This document shows positions 8,420 to 16,634 of a stretch of DNA of 44,090 nucleotides, one piece after another. The stretch lies in NCBI RefSeq assembly GCF_003344045.1, contig NZ_QFWX01000010.1, positions 1 through 44,090 on the forward strand, read 5' to 3'. The first letter of the stretch is position 1, and each line of letters begins with the position of its first letter. The notes below the pieces were generated by a model. It did not search any database. It was not told where the DNA came from and was given only the letters and a program-made list of their open reading frames with translations. The DNA is from Marinobacter vulgaris. Its GTDB lineage: Bacteria; Pseudomonadota; Gammaproteobacteria; Pseudomonadales; Oleiphilaceae. A program made the translations under genes and the position numbers.

Positions 8420-8980
8420 ATGAAGGTAACCAAAACGCCTCTGGATGGCGTGCTGATTCTGGAGCCCCCGGTATTCGGGGATGAGAGGGGCTGGTTTACA
8501 GAGAGTTTTAACCACCGCAAATTTGCAGAAGCCGTTGGCGAAGAAGTGACTTTCGTCCAAGACAACCATTCCCGTTCATCAAGGGGTGTGCTGCGAGGCA
8601 TTCATTTTCAGATTGGTGAAGGTGCACAAGGGAAGTTGGTGCGGGCGACCGTGGGAGAAATTTTTGACGTGGCGGTAGATCTGCGCAGAAGCTCACCAAC
8701 GTTTGGGCAATGGACCGGTGTCCACCTCAGCAGTGAGAACAAAAAACAGCTTTGGGTGCCTGCTGGGTTTGGTCATGCTTTTCTGGTGATCAGTGAAGTG
8801 GCAGAAGTTCAATACAAGGTGGACGCTTACTGGTCGCCGGAGTACGAACGAAGTCTTCGGTGGGATGATCCTGAGGTTAGTATTGATTGGTTTAAATTTT
8901 CAAACATCAGCTTGTCAGATAAAGATCGTAATGCTGCTTCGCTAACAGAACTCAGAAGCGCGGGGGATTTGTTTGCGTGA
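8420..8980 (+). CDS. rmlC: dTDP-4-dehydrorhamnose 3,5-epimerase RmlC
   Basis: RmlC epimerises C3 and C5 of dTDP-4-keto-6-deoxyglucose, supplying the substrate of RmlD. The 186-residue cupin protein shows FVQDNHSRSSRGVLRGIHFQ with the catalytic His and RGIHFQ, plus VPAGFGHAFLV. The ATG two bases after the rmlD stop fits the family N terminus. With rmlB, rmlA and rmlD it completes the four-enzyme pathway. The next gene starts at a GTG overlapping its stop. Confidence 0.95.
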   Translation: MKVTKTPLDGVLILEPPVFGDERGWFTESFNHRKFAEAVGEEVTFVQDNHSRSSRGVLRGIHFQIGEGAQGKLVRATVGEIFDVAVDLRRSSPTFGQWTGVHLSSENKKQLWVPAGFGHAFLVISEVAEVQYKVDAYWSPEYERSLRWDDPEVSIDWFKFSNISLSDKDRNAASLTELRSAGDLFA

Positions 8981-9912
8981 GGGCAAGATCCAACACTCCA
9001 CATGTAGCAGTTTTGCTTTGTACCTACGAGGGTGAACAATACTTACGTGAACAGTTAGACTCAATTATTAAGCAAGACTATGAGAACTTTTCGTTATGGG
9101 TATCAGACGATAGTGCTGATTCTGCATCGAGACAAATCGTTGAGGAATACCAAGCCAAATGGCCAACCAAGGTACGCAGCATTCGAGTCGGGCCCAGAGC
9201 GGGGAGTTCAGCCAACTTTCTTAGCTTGCTCATGGATGATGGTATAAAGGCAGAATATTTTGCTTTGTCAGATCAAGATGATATTTGGCACAGGGATAAA
9301 TTGTCCCGCTCTATCGAAGCATTAGAGTTCTGCTCACCAAGACAACCATTGCTTTATTGCTCGCGCGTTACACTAATTAACGAGTTCGGGAAAGCTATTG
9401 GAATGTCACCTTTATTCTCAAAGCCACCTAATTTTGCTAATGCATTGGTTCAGAGCATCGCTGGTGGCAATACAATGGTGTTGAATGAAAAGGCGCGACA
9501 AGCCATTAGCCAGAGTCGTGTCACCGATGTAGTTTTGCATGACTGGTGGTTATATTTATTAATTACCGGTATCGGTGGTCGAGTAATTTATGACCCAGCG
9601 CCTACGATCTTATATCGGCAACATTCAGCTAATCAAATTGGTTGTAATCAGTCGTTCATTGCTGCCCTCAAGCGGCTGGTCAGTGTATTAAAGGGTCAGC
9701 ACAGAATTTGGCATGACCAAAATATACAAGCATTAGAGCGGTGCGCCGCACAGTTAAGCATTGAAAATACAAATAATTTAAACCAATTTATCCTTTGTCG
9801 AAGAAGTAGGTTTTTAAAACGCCTAAGACTATTACACGGTTTACGATTTTATCGGCAAACATTCTCTGGTCAAATTTCTTTGTATCTGACCTTCCTATTC
9901 GGTAAATTATAA
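8977..9912 (+). CDS. GT2-family glycosyltransferase, RfbN/rhamnosyltransferase-like
   Basis: This is a 311-residue GT-A family 2 enzyme. The N-terminal strand VAVLLCTYEGEQYLREQLDS, the VSDDSADS nucleotide-binding segment, FALSDQDDIWHRDK (acidic metal-binding motif) and HDWWLYLL are characteristic of the O-antigen rhamnosyltransferase group. The GTG start overlaps the rmlC stop (GTGA), suggesting coupled translation. From here base composition turns visibly AT-rich, unlike the rml genes, which suggests separate acquisition. Donor and acceptor cannot be read from the sequence; dTDP-rhamnose is likely by context. Confidence 0.85.
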   Translation: MRARSNTPHVAVLLCTYEGEQYLREQLDSIIKQDYENFSLWVSDDSADSASRQIVEEYQAKWPTKVRSIRVGPRAGSSANFLSLLMDDGIKAEYFALSDQDDIWHRDKLSRSIEALEFCSPRQPLLYCSRVTLINEFGKAIGMSPLFSKPPNFANALVQSIAGGNTMVLNEKARQAISQSRVTDVVLHDWWLYLLITGIGGRVIYDPAPTILYRQHSANQIGCNQSFIAALKRLVSVLKGQHRIWHDQNIQALERCAAQLSIENTNNLNQFILCRRSRFLKRLRLLHGLRFYRQTFSGQISLYLTFLFGKL

Positions 9913-9977
9913 ATTGATAACTATAAGAGCTTTACAATTTCGCGGAGGAAGAGGCTCAATAACTTCAGAGAGCGCGT

Positions 9978-11147
9978 ATGAGCAAACACGCAGTAATAAC
10001 GGGTACTGGAAGGTCGGGCACCACCTTCATTGTTGAGCTGTTAACGCGCCTTGGCGTGGACACAGGCTTTGATGTCGGGAGTATTCAAAAGCATAAATAT
10101 GCAGATGCGGGGATGGAGATCAATATACTTGAAAGTGTTAGTTCACCATATGTAGTTAAAGATCCATCTTTTCCTGATTACGTTACTAGAGTGATTAAGA
10201 GAAAAGATATTTCACTTGATCATGTTTTTATCGTTCTTCGAGATTTAGAAGCTGCTGTAGGGAGCCGTCTGAATGTTGAGCAGCGAACAGATAAGTCTCT
10301 GTATAAAACAGGGGGAATTCCAGGCGGGCTTTCGGGTGCTTCGACTGTCGAGCAACAACAGCAGGTATTACTTTCAAGAGTTTTCAACCTTTCTTTACAG
10401 TTAGCGAGCACCGATTGTGGAGTGACGCTAGTATCCTACCCGCTCTTAGTTAACAACCCAGACTATCTCTTTGAGAAACTTACACCTTTATTGAAGGGGG
10501 TCACCAAAGAAAGGTTTTTAGAAGCTTTTGATTCACTCGTAGATAAATCAAAAGTACATAAATTTTCCGAAATGGATATCACTCCCGAATACAGGAGGTA
10601 TCACGCAGAGCAGTATGAAGCGAAAAATTGTACGCCGAAGAGTGTAATGTCGCAAGTCTTTTTCGATTACGGAGCAGGTTATTCTGAAAAAGAATCGTAT
10701 TTTCTGGCGCTCACTTTGGATAGCAAAGAGCTTGTTATAGATATGCCGGCGGGTAGGCCGCCACGACGTGTTAGATTTGACCCCGCGAGTGAGCCATGTA
10801 TTATTAAGCTAAAAAAAGTAACAGCAGAATCTATTAGTGGCGAAAACGTTGTTTTAACGGACATCGCATCTAGTGGCTATAAGAACGAGTCTTTCTTATA
10901 TTTTCCAGATAATGATCCGCAAATAAATATCCCGTGTCAACAATTAACGCAAAGTCCAAGGCGCTTGCGTATAAAGTTTGAATATATCGATATAGGTCAA
11001 GGTGTTAAGGAGAAAGCTCTTCCCTTTATTGAAAAGCACTTCAGGAGAAAGATTGCTTCACTGAAAAAAACTATTCAAGAGAGCTATGAAAATAAGTCTG
11101 AAAAAAAGTCATTTGTAAATAAGTTAAAAATTTGGTTGCTAAAATGA
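9978..11147 (+). CDS. Sulfotransferase-like P-loop protein with C-terminal beta-rich domain
   Basis: The 389-residue protein has the sulfotransferase PAPS-binding signature: a 5'-phosphosulfate loop GTGRSGTT at residues 9-16, and a 3'-phosphate strand VFIVLRDLEAAVGSR at about 82-97, with the expected Arg and Ser. It would transfer sulfate from PAPS to a sugar hydroxyl. The second half is not part of a normal sulfotransferase. A beta-rich segment around 245-340, including RRVRFDPASEPCIIKLKKV, resembles the beta-sandwich add-ons of O-antigen assembly proteins. No signal peptide is seen. It overlaps the next gene by ATGA. Sulfotransferase activity is inferred; a non-sulfotransferase P-loop role is possible. 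Confidence 0.65.
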   Translation: MSKHAVITGTGRSGTTFIVELLTRLGVDTGFDVGSIQKHKYADAGMEINILESVSSPYVVKDPSFPDYVTRVIKRKDISLDHVFIVLRDLEAAVGSRLNVEQRTDKSLYKTGGIPGGLSGASTVEQQQQVLLSRVFNLSLQLASTDCGVTLVSYPLLVNNPDYLFEKLTPLLKGVTKERFLEAFDSLVDKSKVHKFSEMDITPEYRRYHAEQYEAKNCTPKSVMSQVFFDYGAGYSEKESYFLALTLDSKELVIDMPAGRPPRRVRFDPASEPCIIKLKKVTAESISGENVVLTDIASSGYKNESFLYFPDNDPQINIPCQQLTQSPRRLRIKFEYIDIGQGVKEKALPFIEKHFRRKIASLKKTIQESYENKSEKKSFVNKLKIWLLK

Positions 11148-12541
11148 ATATTATTACATGGGTTGCCCCAAGACTAAGATTCTACCGAATTAAACTGTTT
11201 AATTCCTTTAGAAAGGTTGAAAGCGTTGCAGATTTTTTTTGGGTTCTCTCAACAATCTTTAACTACCTAAATCTTAACCTCAAGAATAAGGTTGGGGTCT
11301 TTTTTCCCTTCTCTTTAGGCAAGCCAGTTGATGAGCTAAGAGACCCCCTTGGGTTGCTAACCTTAAAAGCATTGGAAGAGCGCTTTGAGCCTATCAAGAT
11401 CACCATTAAGAATGAGCCGCAGCGGCTCAATTTTATGGTGCCTACAGTCAATCCCGAGCTAATTTTTGGTGGCTATATCGGCCTTTTTAATTATATGGCG
11501 GCGCTTCTCGAACACGGCTACGAGCTACGTATTTTTGTCTGTGAAGATGTTCTGCCGTTAACTAGTATTGTCGAAAAAAAAATGGGTGCCGATAACGTTG
11601 TTACTCAGGTTTTAAAGCGCTGCGAACTTAGAGAGTGCCTTGATCGAGAAATCGAACAGGTTGTAGGTAAAGACGATGTTTTCGTTGGTTATTCATGGAT
11701 GACTATGCGGCTGGCAAAGCAAGCTGCGGATCATTGTAATGGCAAAAGACCAATATTTTTTATTCAGGAATTCGAGCCTATTTTTCATCACTATGACAGC
11801 GTGCGTTTCTTTGCCGAAGAGACCTACTCCTTCGAGCACACCGCAGTTTTTAATTCTCCCCAGTTAAAGCGGTTTTTTGAACAGAAAAAGTTAGGTGTTT
11901 TTATTGATGAGAAGCCCAAATATTGCGTATTCAAGCATGCTATTGCGGATATAGCTCAGCCTGATTTTTCTAATAGGGAAACGAGTTCAAAAAAACGGCT
12001 CCTTGTATATGCTAGGCCTGAAAAGCACGCAGGTCGGAATCTTTTTGAAGTAAGTATAATGTTGATTAAAAGAGCTATTAATGAGGGCGTTCTTAAGACC
12101 AATGATTGGGAGTTCTATGGTATTGGTAGTCTAGGCGCAGCCAAGGATATGGAACTGGCGGAAGGAGCTAAGTTAAAACTGATTCCACGCATGTCTTTTA
12201 AAGAATATACCGAGTCCCTAATGAATTACGACGTAGGCATTAGTTTGATGTATGCACCACATCCGAGTGTTCCACCGCTTGAAATGGCATCGGCAGGGAT
12301 GCTGGCTGTTACTACATGCTTTGAAAATCGTAGTCCTGACGAAATGCGGAAAATGAGTAGTAATATTATTGCTGCTGAACACACTATGGATTCTCTAATG
12401 GCGGCGTTGGCTGAGGCGGTCACTAAATCCAATGATTTTTCATATCGGAAATCCGGCGCTAACATTAATTGGTCTACGTCTTGGTCGGAAAGTTTTAATC
12501 ATAATTTCTTGGAAACATTTGATAGTTTGTTAGAGAATTAA
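11144..12541 (+). CDS. WsaF-like GT4 glycosyltransferase
   Basis: This 465-residue GT-B-fold protein resembles the rhamnosyltransferase WsaF group. Family-type segments are FMVPTVNPELIFGGYIGLFN, FFIQEFEPIFHHYDSV, LLVYARPEKHAGRNLFEV and DVGISLMYAPHPSVPPLEMA, the last holding the C-terminal nucleotide-sugar-binding region. The ATG at 11144 overlaps the previous stop. It lies between two sulfotransferase-like genes in an AT-rich block. A role in adding rhamnose is likely given the complete rml pathway upstream, but the linkage is unknown. Confidence 0.8.
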   Translation: MNIITWVAPRLRFYRIKLFNSFRKVESVADFFWVLSTIFNYLNLNLKNKVGVFFPFSLGKPVDELRDPLGLLTLKALEERFEPIKITIKNEPQRLNFMVPTVNPELIFGGYIGLFNYMAALLEHGYELRIFVCEDVLPLTSIVEKKMGADNVVTQVLKRCELRECLDREIEQVVGKDDVFVGYSWMTMRLAKQAADHCNGKRPIFFIQEFEPIFHHYDSVRFFAEETYSFEHTAVFNSPQLKRFFEQKKLGVFIDEKPKYCVFKHAIADIAQPDFSNRETSSKKRLLVYARPEKHAGRNLFEVSIMLIKRAINEGVLKTNDWEFYGIGSLGAAKDMELAEGAKLKLIPRMSFKEYTESLMNYDVGISLMYAPHPSVPPLEMASAGMLAVTTCFENRSPDEMRKMSSNIIAAEHTMDSLMAALAEAVTKSNDFSYRKSGANINWSTSWSESFNHNFLETFDSLLEN

Positions 12542-12542
12542 A

Positions 12543-13415
12543 ATGGCTGATAAAATAAAGTTGCTCCTGCATGTTGGGTTTCCAAAAACTGGTACGACAG
12601 CGATTCAGTCCTATTTTTCTGTAAATCGTGAGATCTTTAAAGGTGGTGGTGCCCTATATCCTAAATCGGGTGATACCTCCTATTCTGGTCAGGCTGGTCT
12701 TGCATTGGCGGCAAAAAAACAGTTGAGTCGGCCTTTTGAGATGCTTGCAAAGGAAGTTTTAAACTCGGGCTGCGATACGATAGTTATAAGTTCCGAATAT
12801 TTTTTTATGCTTGAAGAGGATGCAATTAATTTTTTATCTCAGTCGCTAACCGACTACGAGGTGAAAGTGATTGCTTATTTCCGTCGTCAAGATGCGCGTA
12901 TTGAATCGGGTTATCTTCAGGTTCTGCGTGACTCCGAGTTCAGATTTTCAGGCTCGATTGAAAATTATATGAGCTTCCTCGAGAAATTTCCACGTAGGAC
13001 AGATTATTACCGCTTCATCGTGCCTTGGGCGAGAGCTTTCGGTCGCTCGGCAATAAGTATAGGAATTTACGACGAAGTAAAACCAAAATTAATTGACGAC
13101 TTTCTAACACGGTGTGGGCTAAAACAGCCTGCCGCAGCAGTAATAGCTTCGACGGACGCTAATGTTGCATATAAACCGATGGTTAATCGGTTTTTACGCC
13201 GCATAAATCGAATCTCAATGACTCCTCGTATTCATTCGCAGATTACGAGAATGCTAAATTTTTTAACCCGTAAAGTGGTAGGCCCTGGGACGGTAAAAGA
13301 GCATAACTTGCTTACTCAAGAACAGAGAGAGGCGATTGTTGAACGCTACGCAGAGTCCAATGCTAAGTTGGCAAAGGAGTTCCTTAACCGTGAGGACGGA
13401 GTACTGTTCAAATAA
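12543..13415 (+). CDS. Sulfotransferase-family protein
   Basis: The 290-residue protein starts MADKIKLLLHVGFPKTGTTA. GFPKTGTT (residues 12-19) is the classical 5'-phosphosulfate-binding loop of sulfotransferases. VIAYFRRQDARIESGY (about 109-124) is the 3'-phosphate-binding strand and helix with conserved Arg and Ser. The HVGFPKTGTTAIQ start followed by LYPKSGD is common among bacterial glycan sulfotransferases. It begins one base after the WsaF-like gene's stop, in the same AT-rich operon. With cysC, cysQ and the sulfate-permease-like gene it supports sulfation of the polysaccharide. The acceptor sugar is unknown. Confidence 0.75.
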   Translation: MADKIKLLLHVGFPKTGTTAIQSYFSVNREIFKGGGALYPKSGDTSYSGQAGLALAAKKQLSRPFEMLAKEVLNSGCDTIVISSEYFFMLEEDAINFLSQSLTDYEVKVIAYFRRQDARIESGYLQVLRDSEFRFSGSIENYMSFLEKFPRRTDYYRFIVPWARAFGRSAISIGIYDEVKPKLIDDFLTRCGLKQPAAAVIASTDANVAYKPMVNRFLRRINRISMTPRIHSQITRMLNFLTRKVVGPGTVKEHNLLTQEQREAIVERYAESNAKLAKEFLNREDGVLFK

Positions 13416-13544
13416 TTGTTTCAACAGTTTAAAAGCTTAAGGCAGCCATTGGTTTTAATATATATCGCAAGACTTTAGATCTTTATATCGCAACTCATAA
13501 GGCTGATGCTACTTCGATACAAAATTTGTTAATAAATAACCTAG

Positions 13545-14703
13545 GGAGACTCTGAATAAGTCTCGAAATCAGCGATAATACGGCCATCGCCAACCGCATA
13601 GGATTCGTTGCCACCATGGATCAGGTCAGCTTCTCCGAAGCCGAGTACCAGAACAAGAAGCGCAAGACTCGTCGCGAGATTTTTCTGGAACGAATGGAAA
13701 AACTGATTCCCTGGAAGCAGTTGGAAAAGAAGGTAGCCCGTTATTACTACCCGAAGGGCCAGAACGGACGGCCTCCCTATCCGCTGTCTGCCATGCTGCG
13801 AGTCCACTGCATGCAGCTGTTCTACAACCTGAGTGATCCTGCCATGGAAGACGCCCTCTACGAGATCGAATCCATGCGGCACTTCGCCAGCCTTAAGCTG
13901 GATCGTTTGCCGGACGAGACCCCCATTCTCAACTTCCGGCATTTCCTGGAGCAACACGGTCTTGGCAAGGCGCTGTTTAGAGAGGTGAACAAACACCTGG
14001 AGAAAAACGGCCTGATGCTGCGCGAAGGTAGCATCGTAGATGCGACCATTATCTCCGCGCCCAGCTCCACCAAGAACAGTGCCGGCAAACGGGATCCCGA
14101 AATGCACCAGACCAGGAAGGGCAACGAATGGCACTTTGGAATGAAGATGCACATCGGCTTTGATGACGCACTGGGCCTTATTCATAGCATTGACACCACT
14201 GCTGCCAACGTTCATGCCATCGTACCCACCGACAAGCTGCTGCATGGTGAAGAGCAACGAGTCTTCGGTGACGCCGGTTACCTAGGCATTCAAAAGCGGG
14301 AGGAGCATAAGCACCGCGAGAACGTTTCCTAGTTCATTGCCAAACGGCCTGGTACCCGGAAGAAGCTGGATGCCGACAAGCTGAAGGCGGAGAAAATCAA
14401 AGCCAGTGTGCGTGCCAAGGTCGAGCATCCCTTCCGGTATATCAAGCAGGTCTTCGGCTACAGCAAAATTCGCTATCGCGGCCTTGCCAAGAACAACAAC
14501 GGGCTGCATATGCTGGCCGCATTCAGCAACCTGCTGATTGGTGAAAAATACATGTTGGCATAGGGCCAGTGCGCCTGTTTTCCGCCAAAATGGAGGGAAA
14601 CGGGCAAGAAACACACAAATAAGAAGAGAATAGTGTCTGAATCTTCGATTTTTTGCCGGCTAAAACCAAGATAAGCAAGAATCAGCGGTTATTCAGACCT
14701 TCC
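13545..14703 (+). mobile_element. IS5-family insertion sequence with CTAG target duplication
   Basis: The 1159-base element has imperfect inverted ends: left GGAGACTCTGAATAAG, right (read inward) GGAAGGTCTGAATAAC. It is flanked by CTAG on both sides (13541-13544 and 14704-14707), matching the 4-base YTAR duplications of IS5. It lies between the sulfotransferase gene and the SGNH/GSCFA pair, in the same orientation. It may break transcription of the downstream pair unless RfaH read-through passes it. Confidence 0.9.
13616..14563 (+). pseudogene. IS5-family transposase, interrupted by an in-frame TAG
   Basis: The reading frame encodes a 315-codon IS5-type DDE transposase. The first Asp is in [11 protein letters not shown] and the second in VFGDAGYLG. 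Translation stops at TAG (14330-14332) after HRENVS, where homologues normally carry Trp (WFIA...RPG). The same frame then continues uninterrupted to the natural stop at 14561-14563, including the catalytic Glu region VEHPFRYIKQVFGY. The truncated product therefore lacks the third catalytic residue and should be inactive. A single TGG-to-TAG change explains the defect. Confidence 0.9.
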
Positions 14704-14785
14704 CTAGTCTACGATGAATTTTTGTGCCAAGGAGTCAGAGATGACTTTTTTCTGGGTTACTAGAAAGTAAAGTGGAGGTTAATAT

Positions 14786-15493
14786 ATGGATGAATTATTA
14801 TTAATTGGCCATAGCCATATTTCGTGTTTTGAAAAAGTCGCCAAAAATATCAGGAATGTTACCGTCATAAACCTAAGAAAAATAAGAGAGAGCCTTAATA
14901 CTGAGGAAGAAGCAATTAAAGCTTTGCGAGAGATTGCTGGCGGTACTAAGCCTAAAGCTGTATGTCTGAGCCTCAGAGGAAATGACCATAATATATTGAC
15001 TTTGTTAGAGCATCCGAAACCATTTGCAATCGCTAATCAGGTAGATCTTCTTAATAATTGTTCAGAGAGATGGCCCATACCATATAGTGCGATGAAGGAT
15101 AGCCTGGAGAAAACAATCCGTGAAAAAATTGAGCATTTGTCTATTACAATCTTTAAAGCTTTCCCAAAGTCAAGAAGATTTTATATTCCTCCCCCGCCGC
15201 CAATTTCAGACTGGGGACACATCAAAAATAATCCCGGGATTTTTAAAGATAAAATAGATCTTGGATTTCCGCCTCTCGCTTTGAAAATGGCTGTCTATAA
15301 AATGCAGATTGACATTCTAGAGGATCTCTATTCCAGCTTAGAGACTAGTTTAATCACTATTGATGACAGTGCGAAAACAGAAAAAGGATTCCTCAAACCA
15401 AGCTACTTTAATAATGATCCAACGCATGCTAATGCGTTATATGGGGAGTTGATGATGAATAAAATTTTGAAAGAGACAGGAATAAAAAGATGA
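14786..15493 (+). CDS. SGNH-like hydrolase/esterase-type protein
   Basis: The 235-residue protein starts LLLIGHSHISCFEK, in which GHSH replaces the GDSx block I holding the nucleophilic Ser. RGNDHN matches the later Gly/Asn blocks, and NDPTHANALYGELMM looks like block V with the catalytic Asp-x-x-His. This points to an SGNH-fold esterase or acyltransferase, possibly adjusting acyl groups on the glycan. A strong GTGGAGG ribosome site precedes the ATG. It overlaps the GSCFA gene by ATGA, so the two are translated as a pair. No signal peptide is visible. The function is inferred from weak motifs. Confidence 0.6.
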   Translation: MDELLLIGHSHISCFEKVAKNIRNVTVINLRKIRESLNTEEEAIKALREIAGGTKPKAVCLSLRGNDHNILTLLEHPKPFAIANQVDLLNNCSERWPIPYSAMKDSLEKTIREKIEHLSITIFKAFPKSRRFYIPPPPPISDWGHIKNNPGIFKDKIDLGFPPLALKMAVYKMQIDILEDLYSSLETSLITIDDSAKTEKGFLKPSYFNNDPTHANALYGELMMNKILKETGIKR

Positions 15494-16617
15494 AGCACCC
15501 TTATGTAGGCCTGGCAGCTCAACAGTTTTGGAAAAACAGTGCTGGCATAAAAAATTATCGCGAACTTGATCCTGTTTCAACGCCAAATTTTAAGATAATG
15601 CCTGATGAAAAAATAGTGACAGCCGGGAGTTGCTTTGCTCAACATGTCGCCCGATTTATGTCGGGTTCAGGTTATAATCATTTTATAGTAGAAAAGGCAC
15701 ATCCCATTCTTAGTCAAGAAATAGCGATTCAGCACAACTATGGCCTTTTTTCTGCGCGTTATGGCAATATTTATACCGCAAGACAGTTAAAACAGTTGCT
15801 TTTACGAGCATATGGCCAGTTCAGTCCCATTGATTCATGTTGGTTGTCCTCATGTGGTTCGTTCGTAGTTGATCCTTTCAGGCCGCAAATTCAGCCTAGG
15901 GGTTATGTATCGAGTGAAGAATTAACGGTTGATAGGAATCATCACTTTTCTTGTATCAGGACGGCCATCAAGGAAATGGATGTTTTTATTTTCACGCTAG
16001 GTCTTACGGAGGCTTGGGTAGATAAAAGGGACGGTGCTGTTTTTCCTCTGGCTCCGGGAGTAGTTGCAGGGGAATACGATCCAGGAAAAGTAGACTTTAT
16101 TAATTTCGATGAGGCCGAAACATTTGAGGATTTGAAATTTTCTTTAAAATTCATTCGTAGAATTAATCCCGAAGTTAAGATAATATTGACAGTGTCTCCT
16201 GTTGCTTTAAACGCTACTTATGAACCTAGAGATGTTTTGTTGTCAACAGTTTGGTCTAAGGCAATCCTGCGTATTGCAGCTGAGAAAGCTATAAAAGAGT
16301 TTTCAAATTGTGTATATTTCCCATCATACGAGATAATTACTTCTCCGCATGTACGTGGGAACTACTTTGCGCCTGATTGTAGAGAAGTTACCCGTGATGG
16401 TGTTGAGCATGTTATGGCGCTGTTTTTGCGGCACTTTACTGCTGCCGAAGTAGAAGTTTGCGAAACAATCAAACCAGCTGATGTAGAGGAATCCAATCAT
16501 CTTGGTGACATGGAGGATAAAGTGGAGGTTTTGTGTGATGAAGCGGCAATAACTAACGAAGATAAAACCATTGTTTCTTCGTATTTTTTCGAAAAGCTAA
16601 AAAAATATTTCGCTTAA
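15490..16617 (+). CDS. GSCFA-domain protein
   Basis: The 375-residue protein carries the name-giving motif GSCFAQHVAR at residues 46-55, followed by HNYGLFSARYGNIYTARQLK and FIFTLGLTEAWVDKRDG, all typical of the GSCFA family. GSCFA domains are related to SGNH hydrolases and occur in polysaccharide loci, but their reaction is not established. Its tight overlap with an SGNH-like gene suggests a two-protein module for acyl-group handling on the glycan. The C-terminal 50 residues are acidic. The next gene is convergent and only 17 bases away, so this is the end of the first segment. Confidence 0.85.
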   Translation: MKHPYVGLAAQQFWKNSAGIKNYRELDPVSTPNFKIMPDEKIVTAGSCFAQHVARFMSGSGYNHFIVEKAHPILSQEIAIQHNYGLFSARYGNIYTARQLKQLLLRAYGQFSPIDSCWLSSCGSFVVDPFRPQIQPRGYVSSEELTVDRNHHFSCIRTAIKEMDVFIFTLGLTEAWVDKRDGAVFPLAPGVVAGEYDPGKVDFINFDEAETFEDLKFSLKFIRRINPEVKIILTVSPVALNATYEPRDVLLSTVWSKAILRIAAEKAIKEFSNCVYFPSYEIITSPHVRGNYFAPDCREVTRDGVEHVMALFLRHFTAAEVEVCETIKPADVEESNHLGDMEDKVEVLCDEAAITNEDKTIVSSYFFEKLKKYFA

Positions 16618-16634
16618 ATCAGGTAGATTCTTAT

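Noticed and set aside
13541..14257. 238-codon minus-strand frame across the IS5 element
   Set aside because: It is the complement of the transposase reading frame and includes the inverted repeat; no independent support.
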